DNA of 64,000 bases from Anaerorhabdus sp036636695 (GTDB taxonomy: Bacteria > Bacillota_I > Bacilli_A > Erysipelotrichales > Erysipelotrichaceae). The first letter of the stretch is position 1. The number at the start of each line of letters is the position of its first letter. The translations under genes were made by a program, and so were the position numbers. The notes beneath the pieces were generated by a model that saw only the letters and a list, made by a program, of their open reading frames with translations, was not told where the DNA came from and did no database searches. Of this stretch, positions 24,565-34,424 are shown in pieces. The stretch lies in the NCBI RefSeq assembly GCF_036636695.1, contig NZ_JAVWNW010000004.1; one strand, given 5' to 3'.

Positions 24565-24582
24565 TAGTTCAAAAATGAACTA
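24565..24582. promoter_or_regulatory. MarR operator
   Basis: TAGTTCA-AAAA-TGAACTA is a perfect inverted repeat directly after the -10 box and before the marR ribosome site. A further AATAGTTC half-site lies at 24548-24555, over the -10 box. Position implies repression of the operon by its own first gene. Confidence 0.75.
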
Positions 24583-24594
24583 ATTGGAGGGAAT

Positions 24595-25032
24595 ATGGAT
24601 AACAATTTACTATTGGTTAGTCGATATTTTATGAAATTCTATGAGAGTTTTTGTGTTGATGTATGTAAAAAACATGATTTAGTTCAAATGGAAATGGACA
24701 TCTTAGCCTTTGTTGCAAATCATCCTGGTTTGAATACTGCAAGTGATATTGTAGAAGTTAGAATGTTTACAAAATCAAATGTTTCCGCAATGGTAGAACA
24801 GTTGATTCAAAAGGGATTATTACAAAGAGAAGAAGATAAAGAAGATCGTAGAAAGATTCATCTAATCATTAAACCAAAGGCTAATCCAATAATCAAAGAT
24901 ATCAAGAAGATGCAACTTCGTTTTTCAAAAGAATTAATGACAGGATTTAGCGAAGAAGAAGAAAAACTATTTGGTCAGTTTATAGATCGAATGCTTTCAA
25001 ATGTAATGGAAGGAATAAGGGGAAATAAATAA
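24595..25032 (+). CDS. MarR-family regulator
   Basis: 145 residues, winged-helix MarR fold: DILAFVANHPGLNTASDIVEVRMFTKSNVSAMVEQLIQKGLLQREEDKEDRRKIHL gives the recognition helix and wing with the family's D-x-R-D/K-x-x-x-L pattern (DKEDRRKIHL). It is the first gene of an efflux operon and carries a matching palindrome over its leader, so it most likely represses itself and the pumps until a toxic ligand binds. Its stop overlaps the MATE start by one base. Confidence 0.9.
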   Translation: MDNNLLLVSRYFMKFYESFCVDVCKKHDLVQMEMDILAFVANHPGLNTASDIVEVRMFTKSNVSAMVEQLIQKGLLQREEDKEDRRKIHLIIKPKANPIIKDIKKMQLRFSKELMTGFSEEEEKLFGQFIDRMLSNVMEGIRGNK

Positions 25033-26402
25033 TGGAAACAAACAATGAGTTTTTAGGGAAAGAACCGGTCGGTAAGTTATTATTCAAATTAGCATTACCA
25101 GCAATTACAGCACAACTTATCAACATGTTATACAACTTGGTCGATAGAATATATATTGGTCATATACCGGAAATTGGATCACTTGCTTTAACAGGGGTTG
25201 GTGTATGTATGCCAATCATTATGCTAGTATCAGCATTTGCAGCGCTTGTTAGTATGGGTGGAGCACCACGATCTTCTATTTTTATGGGACGTGGAGATAA
25301 GACTACTGCTGAAAAAATTATGAATAATTGTTTTACAATGTTATTGTTGATTTCAGCTATTTTAACAGTCATTCTATTATTCAATCAAGAAACATTTCTA
25401 CTTATGTTTGGTGCCAGTGAAAATACAATTGGTTATGCTCTTGATTATATGGGTATCTATGCAATTGGGACAGTATTTGTTCAACTTGCATTAGGAATGA
25501 ATTCTTTTATAACAGCACAAGGGTTCGCTAAAACAAGTATGTATACTGTGCTTATTGGAGCAATTACTAATATTATTTTGGATCCTATTTTTATTTTTGG
25601 ACTAAATATGGGTGTTAAAGGTGCAGCATTAGCTACGATTTTATCACAAGCTATTTCAGCGATATGGGTTATATGGTTTTTAAGTGGCAAGAAAACAATT
25701 CTGAAGATTAATTTACCCGCTATGAAGTTGGATTTAAAATTAATTCTTCCATGTATTGCATTAGGTGTATCTCCATTTATTATGCAAGCTACTGAAAGTA
25801 TTATTGCAGTTTCATTTAATTCATCTTTACTACGTTATGGTGGAGATATAGCGGTTGGAGCTATGACTATTTTAACAAGTGTAATGCAATTCTCAATGTT
25901 ACCCTTACAAGGTTTATCACAAGGTGCACAACCAATTACAAGTTATAACTTTGGGGCAAAAAATGCGAGTCGTGTAAAAGAAACGTTCTTTAAATTGGTT
26001 AAAGCTAGTTTTACTTATTCAGCAATACTATGGCTATTAATTATGCTAGTTCCGCAAGGTTTTGCATCCTTGTTTTCACCAGATCCGCAATTAATTGAGT
26101 ATACGAAAAATGCTTTAAGAATATATATGGCAGTTTCATTTATCTTCGCGGTACAAATATCATGTCAAATGACTTTAATTGCATTAGGAAATGTAAAGGC
26201 TTCGGTTTTCTTGGCGATTCTTAGAAAAATTTTGTTGCTTATTCCACTTATTTATATACTTCCAAATATTTTTACTGGAAACCAAACACTGGCTGTTTAT
26301 TTGGCTGAGCCAGTTGCAGATATCATTGCAATTATTTGTACAGTAGCCTTATTTACAAAAGAATTTAAGAAAGCATTAAACAAACTTGAGCAAGGGGCTT
26401 AA
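25032..26402 (+). CDS. MATE-family multidrug efflux transporter
   Basis: 456 residues and about twelve membrane helices. It opens with KLALPAITAQLINMLYNLVDRIYIGH, the MATE entry pattern, and carries the second-repeat counterpart GAQPITSYNFGAKN. Such proteins export drugs or metabolites in exchange for Na+ or H+. Its start overlaps marR (TAATG), tying its translation to the regulator. The ABC pair follows after 67 bases with no terminator. Confidence 0.92.
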   Translation: METNNEFLGKEPVGKLLFKLALPAITAQLINMLYNLVDRIYIGHIPEIGSLALTGVGVCMPIIMLVSAFAALVSMGGAPRSSIFMGRGDKTTAEKIMNNCFTMLLLISAILTVILLFNQETFLLMFGASENTIGYALDYMGIYAIGTVFVQLALGMNSFITAQGFAKTSMYTVLIGAITNIILDPIFIFGLNMGVKGAALATILSQAISAIWVIWFLSGKKTILKINLPAMKLDLKLILPCIALGVSPFIMQATESIIAVSFNSSLLRYGGDIAVGAMTILTSVMQFSMLPLQGLSQGAQPITSYNFGAKNASRVKETFFKLVKASFTYSAILWLLIMLVPQGFASLFSPDPQLIEYTKNALRIYMAVSFIFAVQISCQMTLIALGNVKASVFLAILRKILLLIPLIYILPNIFTGNQTLAVYLAEPVADIIAIICTVALFTKEFKKALNKLEQGA

Positions 26403-26469
26403 GTTATAATCATATGATTTGATTAAGAAAAAGGGGATGGATAGAATAAAGAAGAAGGAGATTTAGAAT

Positions 26470-28200
26470 ATGTTAAGAGTTTTTAAAGAACTAGGACGTT
26501 TTAAAATTGGAATTATTTTAATTGTAATAACAGTCATTGGTAATGTGGTAGCGAGTTTAGCTTTGCCTGCTTATTTATCGACAATTATTAATACATCCAT
26601 TCCAAATAAAGATATTGGACAGATTGTTTCTATTGGTGGAACAATGTTAAATTTTGTGCTATTGGGTGCTGTTTGTAGTATCGCTACAGGATACTTTGCA
26701 TCAAAAATATCCATGGGCATTGGTAAAAACATGCGTAGTAATGTATTCAAAAAAATTCAATACTTCTCACAAACAGAATTCGATCGTTTTTCCACATCAT
26801 CATTAATAACACGTACGAATAATGATATTATTCAAGTGCAAAATTTTGTGAATATGATGCTTAGAATCAGTTTGATGGCGCCATTTATGTTTGTAGGTGG
26901 TATTATCATGGCATTAAATAAGAGTGCAACAATGTCTATGATTCTTTTGATATCAATGCCAATCATGATAGTTACAGTTTTAGTTATTGGTAAATTCGCA
27001 ACACCGTTATCAAAGAAGATGCAAGAGAAAATTGATAAGATAAACCTTGTTACACGTGAAAAACTTACAGGAATACGAGTAGCACGTGCCTTTGGTACAG
27101 AAGATTATGAGACAGAACGGTTTAGAAAAGTGAATTTAGATTTTATGAATAATTCAATTAAGATGAATACACTCATGGGAACCATGACACCTGTTCTTTC
27201 ATTAATCTTGTATGCGACAAACGTAGCCCTACTTGCGTTTGGAGGATTTCAAATTATAAATACAATCAATGGAATTATGATTGGTGATGTTATTGCGGTT
27301 ATTCAATATGTTATGCAGATCATGATGTCAGTTATGTTATTATCGATGATTTTTGTTATGTATCCTCGTGCTGCAGTTTCAGCAGAACGTATTAATGAAG
27401 TTATGGATACACTTGAAGTTATTCAAAATCCAAAAGAACCAGTGGAAATGCCTAAAGAAAAAGGGTATTTAGAATTTAAAGATGTTAGCTTTAAATTTCC
27501 AGGGGCGGATCATAGTGTATTGAAAAATATTAGTTTTAAATCAAGCCCAGGAGAAATTACTGCAATTATCGGTAGTACGGGTAGCGGTAAATCTGTACTA
27601 GTAAACTTAGTTCCACGTTTTTATGATGTTGATGAAGGCGAAATCCTTGTCGATGGCGTTAATGTCAAGAACTATGATATCAAGGCACTACGTGCAAAGA
27701 TTGGGTATGTTCCTCAAAAAGCATTCTTATTTAAAGGAACAATTTCTGATAATATCCAATTTGGTGATGAAAAAGCAAATGATTCTAGGATTGAAGAAGC
27801 AATACGAATTGCACAATCGTATGATTTTGTAACTGCAAAAGAAGGTGGATTTGAAGCGCCAATTGCTCAAGGTGGTTCCAATGTATCTGGCGGACAAAAA
27901 CAACGTCTTGCGATTGCTCGTGCTATTGTTAGAAAACCAGAAATTTATATCTTTGATGATTCATTCTCTGCACTTGATTTTAAGACGGATGCAGCTTTAA
28001 GAGAAGCACTGATGAAAGAGGCACAAGATGCAACAGTATTACTAGTTGCACAACGTGTTAGTACAATTATGCATGCAGATCGTATTCTTGTTATGGAAAA
28101 TGGTGCATGTGTTGGTATGGGCTCACATAGCGAACTTCTTAAAACATGTAAGGTATACCAAGAAATTGTATACTCTCAATTAAGTAAGGAGGAAGCATAA
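26470..28200 (+). CDS. ABC exporter half-transporter, degenerate-site subunit
   Basis: 576 residues: six-helix exporter membrane domain (1-~320) then an ABC ATPase. Walker A GSTGSGKS is at 368-375 and signature SGGQ at 473-476, but Walker B ends FDD with Asp497 where the catalytic Glu normally stands. This is the usual mark of the weaker ATP site in heterodimeric exporters (TM287/288, BmrCD, LmrCD). The partner begins two bases after the stop. GAAGGAG precedes ATG. Substrate is probably a drug or peptide; the MarR and MATE neighbours support a detoxification role. Confidence 0.92.
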   Translation: MLRVFKELGRFKIGIILIVITVIGNVVASLALPAYLSTIINTSIPNKDIGQIVSIGGTMLNFVLLGAVCSIATGYFASKISMGIGKNMRSNVFKKIQYFSQTEFDRFSTSSLITRTNNDIIQVQNFVNMMLRISLMAPFMFVGGIIMALNKSATMSMILLISMPIMIVTVLVIGKFATPLSKKMQEKIDKINLVTREKLTGIRVARAFGTEDYETERFRKVNLDFMNNSIKMNTLMGTMTPVLSLILYATNVALLAFGGFQIINTINGIMIGDVIAVIQYVMQIMMSVMLLSMIFVMYPRAAVSAERINEVMDTLEVIQNPKEPVEMPKEKGYLEFKDVSFKFPGADHSVLKNISFKSSPGEITAIIGSTGSGKSVLVNLVPRFYDVDEGEILVDGVNVKNYDIKALRAKIGYVPQKAFLFKGTISDNIQFGDEKANDSRIEEAIRIAQSYDFVTAKEGGFEAPIAQGGSNVSGGQKQRLAIARAIVRKPEIYIFDDSFSALDFKTDAALREALMKEAQDATVLLVAQRVSTIMHADRILVMENGACVGMGSHSELLKTCKVYQEIVYSQLSKEEA

Positions 28201-28201
28201 T

Positions 28202-29983
28202 ATGAAAAAGAGTAAGTCATTAGATTTTAAGATAATCTTTGGACGATTATTTGCTTTCATGAAGCCATATCGCAAAGGTTTAATTGTTTCAATTATATTT
28301 ATTATACTAGCATCTATGTTTAACAGTTTTGCACCATTTATTTTAGGTAAAGCGACAGATGCGATGATTCATCTTGTGGTTGATGGGGCACCATCAAATG
28401 TAGGTATACGCAACTTTATTACAATATTAATAATTTTATCAATTTGTTATATTCTATATGCACTATTCAAATATCTTAGTACACATATCATGGTGCGTGT
28501 ATCACAAAAAACAATTTTCGATATTCGTAGTCGTGTTGATGAAAAATTAAAAAAATTACCACTCAATTATTTTGATACAAATACATATGGCGATATTTTA
28601 AGTAGAATTACAAATGATGTTGATACAATTTCCAATAGCTTGCAACAAAGCTTAGATCAAATAGTTACAGCTGTTACATCATTGATATTTATTCTAATAA
28701 TGATGTTGGCGATAAGTCCAATTTTAACATTGATTGGTGTTATTACAGTCCCGTTAGCATTAATAATTTCAATGAAAATTGCACAAACAGCCCAACGCTT
28801 TTTTAAGGAACAACAAGATACCTTGGGAGATTTAAATGGCTATGTTGAAGAAATGTATACTGGTCATAATGTAATCAGTGCTTTTGGTAAAGAGGAAGAT
28901 GTAATTGATGATTTTGAAGTGACAAACCATGATCTATATCAAAGCGGTTGGAAATCTCAATTCTTATCTAGTACATTAATGCCAATTACACAAGCAATGA
29001 CAAACCTAGGGTATGTCGCAGTTGCAGTAGTGAGTGCTATTCTTGTGATTTCTGGTCGTATGACCATTGGTATGATTCAATCGTTTATTCAATATCTTCG
29101 CCAATTTTCTCAACCAATTAATCAAACAGTTCAAATTTCAAATGTTCTTCAATCAACAGCAGCGGCAGCAGCACGTATCTTTGAATTCTTAGATGAAAAA
29201 GATGAAATTAGTGAAAAAGAACCTGCACTTTATCCAGAAGTCATTGATGGTACAGTCGATTTTGAACATGTTAAGTTTGGATATTTACCATATCAAACAT
29301 TAATGAATGATGTTTCATTACATGTTAATGCCGGAAGTAAAGTGGCAATCGTTGGACCTACTGGTGCAGGAAAAACTACGCTAATTAATTTACTTCTCCG
29401 CTTTTATGATATCAATGATGGTAGCATACGAATGAATGGTGTTGATGTTCGCGATATGAAACGCGCAAAGTTACGTGAAATCTTTGGAATGGTTCTTCAA
29501 GATACATGGTTATTTACCGGAACAATTCGTGATAATATCCGTTATGGTCGTCTGAATGCAACTGATGAAGAAGTAGAAGCAGCTGCTAAGGCAGCACATG
29601 CAGATGAGTTTATTAAAATGCTTCCTGGTGGTTATGATATGGTTCTTCAAGAAGGTGCAACCAATATAGCTCAAGGTGAAAGACAATTATTAACGATAGC
29701 ACGTGCAATCTTGTCAGATGCCCCAATTATGATTTTAGATGAAGCTACCTCTTCAATAGATACGCGTACAGAAGTATTAATACAAGATGCAATGGCAAAT
29801 CTAATGAAAGGTCGTACAAGTTTTGTAATTGCCCATCGACTATCAACAATTCGTGATGCAGATATGATTATCTACATGCAAAATGGAGATATCAAGGAAA
29901 CTGGAACACATGATGGTTTACTTGCAAAGGGTGGCTTATATGCAAATCTTTACAACAGTCAATTTGCTGAAAATAATGGATAG
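28202..29983 (+). CDS. ABC exporter half-transporter, canonical-site subunit
   Basis: 593 residues: six-helix exporter domain followed by an ABC ATPase. Walker A GPTGAGKT (385-392) and Walker B with the catalytic Glu514 (ILDEATSS) are intact, while the signature reads AQGE (490-493) instead of SGGQ. The changed signature would face the Asp-type Walker B of the partner, so the pair makes one active and one degenerate ATP site. AAGGAGG inside the end of the partner gene drives translation. Last gene of the marR operon. Confidence 0.92.
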   Translation: MKKSKSLDFKIIFGRLFAFMKPYRKGLIVSIIFIILASMFNSFAPFILGKATDAMIHLVVDGAPSNVGIRNFITILIILSICYILYALFKYLSTHIMVRVSQKTIFDIRSRVDEKLKKLPLNYFDTNTYGDILSRITNDVDTISNSLQQSLDQIVTAVTSLIFILIMMLAISPILTLIGVITVPLALIISMKIAQTAQRFFKEQQDTLGDLNGYVEEMYTGHNVISAFGKEEDVIDDFEVTNHDLYQSGWKSQFLSSTLMPITQAMTNLGYVAVAVVSAILVISGRMTIGMIQSFIQYLRQFSQPINQTVQISNVLQSTAAAAARIFEFLDEKDEISEKEPALYPEVIDGTVDFEHVKFGYLPYQTLMNDVSLHVNAGSKVAIVGPTGAGKTTLINLLLRFYDINDGSIRMNGVDVRDMKRAKLREIFGMVLQDTWLFTGTIRDNIRYGRLNATDEEVEAAAKAAHADEFIKMLPGGYDMVLQEGATNIAQGERQLLTIARAILSDAPIMILDEATSSIDTRTEVLIQDAMANLMKGRTSFVIAHRLSTIRDADMIIYMQNGDIKETGTHDGLLAKGGLYANLYNSQFAENNG

Positions 29984-29985
29984 AA

Positions 29986-30017
29986 AAGGATGGCTTATAA
30001 TGAGCCACCCTTCTTTT
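29986..30017. terminator. Bidirectional terminator between efflux operon and acetyltransferase
   Basis: Ten-base stem 29986-29995 / 30003-30012 with one A-C mismatch, T-rich on the plus side; it overlaps the end of the convergent acetyltransferase gene. Confidence 0.65.
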
Positions 30018-30555
30018 CATTTGGATTAATTTTTGAATAGTAAACAACATCCTGGAATTTATCATGATAATAAATTTCATCGATACAAATTCCTTCTTTT
30101 GTACAACCAAGTTTTTCCATAACACGAATTGATGCAGTATTATCGACAATTGCACTATAAGATATTTTATGAAAACAACATTCTTGATAAAGATAGTTTT
30201 GAATTGCTTGAAGAGCTTCTGGAACATATCCTTTTCCCCAATAGGGTTGACCGATTGCATAGCCTAATTCAATCGATCTTGCTTTCTCATCGTGTGTTTG
30301 TTCGATAATGAAACCAATTGTGGTATTATCGACAACAATAGCCCAACACAATAAACCACTTGCGATACGAGTAAAAAGAGAGTCTAATGTAAAATCTTCA
30401 TAATGTTCATAATAGGCAGTTAAGAAATACTTTAACACTTCTTGATTGTGATTTATATTATCAAAAATATCTCTTTTGTCTTCTAATGATAAAGGTCTAA
30501 GTAAACAGCGGGTAGTTTTGATAATTTTTGTTCCTTGAGTTAAATCTAAGTTCAT
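29995..30555 (-). CDS. GNAT acetyltransferase (RimJ/RimL-like)
   Basis: 186 residues. The opening IIKTTRCLLRPLSLEDKRDIF and the acetyl-CoA motif ELGYAIGQPYWGKGYVPEAL are those of the RimJ/RimL family, which acetylates N-terminal or small amine substrates; NTASIRVMEKLGC gives the last strand. The start at 30555 is chosen because GGAG lies eight bases upstream; a longer frame from 30576 lacks a site. Monocistronic. Confidence 0.87.
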   Translation of the reverse strand: MNLDLTQGTKIIKTTRCLLRPLSLEDKRDIFDNINHNQEVLKYFLTAYYEHYEDFTLDSLFTRIASGLLCWAIVVDNTTIGFIIEQTHDEKARSIELGYAIGQPYWGKGYVPEALQAIQNYLYQECCFHKISYSAIVDNTASIRVMEKLGCTKEGICIDEIYYHDKFQDVVYYSKINPNEKKGGSL

Positions 30556-30646
30556 AGTATTTCTCCTTTTTGACATATTATCATGAGCATAAATAAAGGT
30601 AAAGAAGCAAAAATATGATAAACTGTGAATAATAGGAGGTACAGTT

Positions 30647-31606
30647 ATGATAACAGGTTATGTTGGAACATATACATCCGATTTAAGTCAAGGGATTTAC
30701 CGATTTGAATTAGATGAATCTACAGGTGTTTTATCAAATAAAGTTTTGTTTAAAAAAGTTAAAAATTCTAAATATATTGCATGCAATGATGAATACATTT
30801 ACTCACTCTATGATGATGAAGATGGATCAGGAGTATTGGTAATGAACCATGAGGGTGATTTGATAGATTCAATTGTTTTTGAGAAGGTTACCTCATGTTT
30901 TATCGCTTTTAAAGGTGATGATATTTATACAGCGAATTATCATGAAGGGACAGTTTCTAAAATAAGATTTGATGGTAAGAAACTGCATTTTATAAAAACG
31001 TTAAAAATAAAGGATATGGCAGGATGTCATCAAGTGATTTTCTTTCAAGATAAACTTCTAGTACCATGTTTGTTTTTGGATGAAGTGAAGATATTAAATG
31101 AAGATTTAGAAATCATTGATTCAATAACATTACCTAAAGGAAGTGGTCCACGTCATGGAGTCATTTCAACAGACAATAAACGATTATATTTGAATACAGA
31201 GTTAAGTAATGAGTTATTTACATATGAAATTGTGGATGGTGTATTTGAATGTATTCATCAAATGTCAATTCTTCCAAACAGTGAAACAAATAAAGAAGGA
31301 ACTGCGGCACTTCGTATTAGTCGTAATGGAAGAAAGCTATATATTTCAACACGTGGTTTAAATATTATCTCAGTAGTAGATATTGGTGGCCATTTGCCTA
31401 AATTATTGCAATTTGAACAATCGGGTGGTAATCATCCAAGAGATATATTAGATGTTGCTAACGATAAATACTTATTGGTTGCGAATCGATTTAGCAATGA
31501 GTTGTTAGCGTATCGTTTACTACAAGGACGAATAGGAATCGTAACTTCTAAATTGGATATTCCTGAAGGTGTATCAATTGTGATGAAAGGAGATCTCAAT
31601 GACTAA
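30647..31606 (+). CDS. pgl: 6-phosphogluconolactonase (lactonase beta-propeller type)
   Basis: 319 residues of the seven-bladed beta-propeller lactonase family, hydrolysing 6-phosphogluconolactone to 6-phosphogluconate. Typical marks are GYVGTYTSDLSQGIYRF at the N terminus, SGPRHGVIS in the middle and SGGNHPRDI near the end. TAGGAGG lies eight bases before ATG. It heads an operon with gnd and zwf, overlapping gnd by eight bases, which strongly supports the assignment over other propeller lactonases. Confidence 0.9.
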   Translation: MITGYVGTYTSDLSQGIYRFELDESTGVLSNKVLFKKVKNSKYIACNDEYIYSLYDDEDGSGVLVMNHEGDLIDSIVFEKVTSCFIAFKGDDIYTANYHEGTVSKIRFDGKKLHFIKTLKIKDMAGCHQVIFFQDKLLVPCLFLDEVKILNEDLEIIDSITLPKGSGPRHGVISTDNKRLYLNTELSNELFTYEIVDGVFECIHQMSILPNSETNKEGTAALRISRNGRKLYISTRGLNIISVVDIGGHLPKLLQFEQSGGNHPRDILDVANDKYLLVANRFSNELLAYRLLQGRIGIVTSKLDIPEGVSIVMKGDLND

Positions 31607-32996
31607 AAATGATATCGGTGTAATTGGTTTAGGAACAATGGGTAAAAATTTAGCTCTAAATCTTGCAAACAAAGGATTTAAAGTAGCTGGATTTAACCGT
31701 ACATATGTTATAACCAAGGAAATTGAAAATGAAAAACATGATAATTTTAAAGGATATGAAGAAATATCTGAATTTGTAGATTCTTTAGAAAAACCAGCAA
31801 AGATAATTGTGATGGTAAAAGCTGGAGAACCAGTTGATATGGTATGTGATCAATTGCTTGATTTCTTGATTGAAGGAGATATTATCATCGATGCGGGTAA
31901 TTCTTATTTTAAGGATACAATGCGTCGCCATGACTTTATTGAATCAAGAGGAATTTTCTATTTTGGTGTTGGGGTATCAGGTGGAGAAAAAGGTGCACTT
32001 CTTGGACCAAGTATTATGCCAGGTGGTGATAAAGATGCATATGATTTAATCAAACCATATTTAGAAACAATTGCAGCTCAAAAGAATGGTGAACCGTGTT
32101 GTACATATATTGGACCAAATGGTGCTGGACATTATGTAAAAATGGTTCATAACGGTATTGAATATGCGGATATGCAATTAATTGCAGAAAGTTATTTATT
32201 ACTAAAAGAAATTGGTCATTTTTCAAATCGAGAAATGGCAGATATTTTTGAAGAATGGAATAGTACAGAGTTACGTAGCTACTTAGTTGAAATAACAGCT
32301 AAAATATTGAGAGAAAAAGATGAATTAACAGATTTAGATTTAGTCGATATGATTGTTGATAAGGCGAGTCAAAAAGGAACTGGTAAATGGACGATTCTTG
32401 AAGCTATCAATCAAGATTTCAATGTCTCTTTGATTCAAGCGGCAGTTCAAGCACGGATTACATCAAATCTTGTAGAGCGTGATATTTTCTCAAGAGCTTT
32501 CTTGGTTCCAAATGGAAAAGAAATTAATCCTAAAGTATTTAAAGAAGAAGTTAGAAAAGCCTATACACTTGGAAAACTTATAGCATATGCACAAGGTTTC
32601 TCCTTGATGTACGATGCATCAATTCGTTATGATTGGCAATTAGATTTAGGCAAAATTGCTTCTATCTTTAGAGCAGGGTGTATTATTCAAGCAGAATTAT
32701 TAGAAGTTATCATGAATGTCTACAAAAATGAAGAAGTACTAAGTAATTTCTTAGTGGATGGAAGCATGATAAATCAAGTCAATACAAATATACAATCATT
32801 ACGTGTTACAAATTCACTTGCAATACTTGCAGGTGTTCCAATTCCAGTTTTATCATCTGCAATAACATATTTGGATCAACTTAGAAGTAAACTTGTTGGA
32901 GCTAATCTAATTCAAGCACAACGTGACTTCTTTGGAGCACATACATTTGAAAGAATTGATGTTGAGGGGAAAGTTCATCATGAGTGGGAAAATTAA
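31599..32996 (+). CDS. gnd: 6-phosphogluconate dehydrogenase (decarboxylating)
   Basis: 465 residues, full length. It oxidises 6-phosphogluconate to ribulose 5-phosphate and CO2 with NADP. The Rossmann motif GVIGLGTMGKNLALN, then NRT at the cofactor phosphate position, the catalytic-site GVGVSGGEKGALLGPSIMPGG and GAGHYVKMVHNGIEY are all present. AAAGGAG overlaps the pgl end; the gene overlaps pgl by eight bases and zwf by 17, so the three enzymes are translationally coupled. Confidence 0.96.
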   Translation: MTKNDIGVIGLGTMGKNLALNLANKGFKVAGFNRTYVITKEIENEKHDNFKGYEEISEFVDSLEKPAKIIVMVKAGEPVDMVCDQLLDFLIEGDIIIDAGNSYFKDTMRRHDFIESRGIFYFGVGVSGGEKGALLGPSIMPGGDKDAYDLIKPYLETIAAQKNGEPCCTYIGPNGAGHYVKMVHNGIEYADMQLIAESYLLLKEIGHFSNREMADIFEEWNSTELRSYLVEITAKILREKDELTDLDLVDMIVDKASQKGTGKWTILEAINQDFNVSLIQAAVQARITSNLVERDIFSRAFLVPNGKEINPKVFKEEVRKAYTLGKLIAYAQGFSLMYDASIRYDWQLDLGKIASIFRAGCIIQAELLEVIMNVYKNEEVLSNFLVDGSMINQVNTNIQSLRVTNSLAILAGVPIPVLSSAITYLDQLRSKLVGANLIQAQRDFFGAHTFERIDVEGKVHHEWEN

Positions 32997-34398
32997 AACT
33001 AACTTTACAATTTTTGGTGGTACAGGTGATTTAACTTATCGTAAATTGATACCAGCGTTATATAACTTGTACGCAACAAAAAAAATTACAAGTGATGATC
33101 GAATTGTTGCGATTGGTAGAAGAGAATATCAGCTCGAAGAATATCATGAAATTATCAAAGATTGGGTTAGTAAATATTCACGAATAAAATTTGATGAAAC
33201 TACATTTCACAATTTTTTAAAACAAGTTGATTACTTTAAAATGGATTTTACTAATTTAGACGAATATAAAAGATTAGAAGCTTATTATAAACAAAAAGAA
33301 ATAGAAAATCATATATTCTATTATGCTGTAGCACCTTCATTTTTCAGTATTATTAGTGATGGCATTATTTCTATCAGTGATTGTAAGAATGAAAAAATTA
33401 TTATTGAAAAACCATTTGGTGAAACTTTAGAAAACGCAAATGAAATAAGTAAAAAACTAGAAGCTTGTTTTGGTGAAGATCATATTTATCGTATTGATCA
33501 TTATTTAGGAAAAGAAATGGTTCGTAGTATTCAAACACTTCGATTTACAAATCCAATATTTGCGAATAGTTGGAATAACAAGAATATTGATAATGTTCAA
33601 ATTATTGCACATGAAGAAGTGGGAGTTGAAACACGCGGTAATTATTATGACAAAGTAGGTGCATTGAAGGATATGGTTCAAAATCATTTAATGCAAATAA
33701 TGACTTTAGTTGCAATGGAAAAGCCAGATGCTACACATAGTATTCATGATAGACAAATTGAAGTATTGAAAACACTGCGCCCAGTTAATCGTTTAGATAT
33801 GGAATCATCAATGATACTTGCCCAATATGAAGGGTATAAAAATGAAGTAAATGTTGACCCACATTCAACAACGGAAACATTTGCAGCATGTAAGTTATTT
33901 ATTGATAGTTATAAATGGGATAATGTTCCGTTTTATATCAAGACTGGAAAGAAAATGAGTAGTCGTGAGATGAATGTAATTATTACATTTCGACCATTAG
34001 ATGCTGAATCGAAACCGAATGTTCTCACAATAAAAATACAACCACTTGAAGGTGTGAGTCTTAAATTTAATATCAAGCGTCCAGGAGAAAGTGAAGAAGT
34101 GATTCAAACTGAGATGGATTTCTGCCAAAGTTGTATTCCTAGTCATCGTATTAATACTCCAGAAGCGTATGAACGATTACTCGAGGCAGTTGTTAATTCT
34201 GAACAAACTTGGTTTTCTAAATGGGATCAAATTTATTTGAGTTGGAAGTATATTGAACAACTTAAAGAAAAATATAGTGATTTACAATTGCCAATCTATT
34301 CTTATAATCAAAATACTGATGGACCAGAGGAAGCAATACAAATTATGGAAGATGATTCTCAATCTTGGGGAGAATCACAATTAGCATGTAAGCGATAA
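32980..34398 (+). CDS. zwf: Glucose-6-phosphate 1-dehydrogenase
   Basis: 472 residues; oxidises glucose 6-phosphate to 6-phosphogluconolactone, making NADPH, the first step of the oxidative branch whose other two enzymes lie upstream. The N-terminal nucleotide loop FGGTGDLTYRKLIPAL (a D/E-rich variant of GASGDL) and the active-site RIDHYLGKE (171-179, catalytic region His174/Lys178) are visible. ATG at 32980 follows GAGGGGAAAG inside gnd; the longer frame from 32923 has no site. A terminator follows immediately. Confidence 0.95.
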   Translation: MSGKIKTNFTIFGGTGDLTYRKLIPALYNLYATKKITSDDRIVAIGRREYQLEEYHEIIKDWVSKYSRIKFDETTFHNFLKQVDYFKMDFTNLDEYKRLEAYYKQKEIENHIFYYAVAPSFFSIISDGIISISDCKNEKIIIEKPFGETLENANEISKKLEACFGEDHIYRIDHYLGKEMVRSIQTLRFTNPIFANSWNNKNIDNVQIIAHEEVGVETRGNYYDKVGALKDMVQNHLMQIMTLVAMEKPDATHSIHDRQIEVLKTLRPVNRLDMESSMILAQYEGYKNEVNVDPHSTTETFAACKLFIDSYKWDNVPFYIKTGKKMSSREMNVIITFRPLDAESKPNVLTIKIQPLEGVSLKFNIKRPGESEEVIQTEMDFCQSCIPSHRINTPEAYERLLEAVVNSEQTWFSKWDQIYLSWKYIEQLKEKYSDLQLPIYSYNQNTDGPEEAIQIMEDDSQSWGESQLACKR

Positions 34399-34424
34399 AA
34401 AAAGGGAATCACTTCCCTTTTTTC
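34397..34424. terminator. Bidirectional terminator between zwf and pepD
   Basis: A-run plus GGGAA (34404-34408) pairs with TTCCC (34413-34417) plus T-run; usable from both sides of the convergent genes. Confidence 0.85.

Noticed and set aside
28202..29983. AQGE signature as a sequencing error
   Set aside because: It complements the Asp-type Walker B of the partner exactly as in known heterodimeric exporters.
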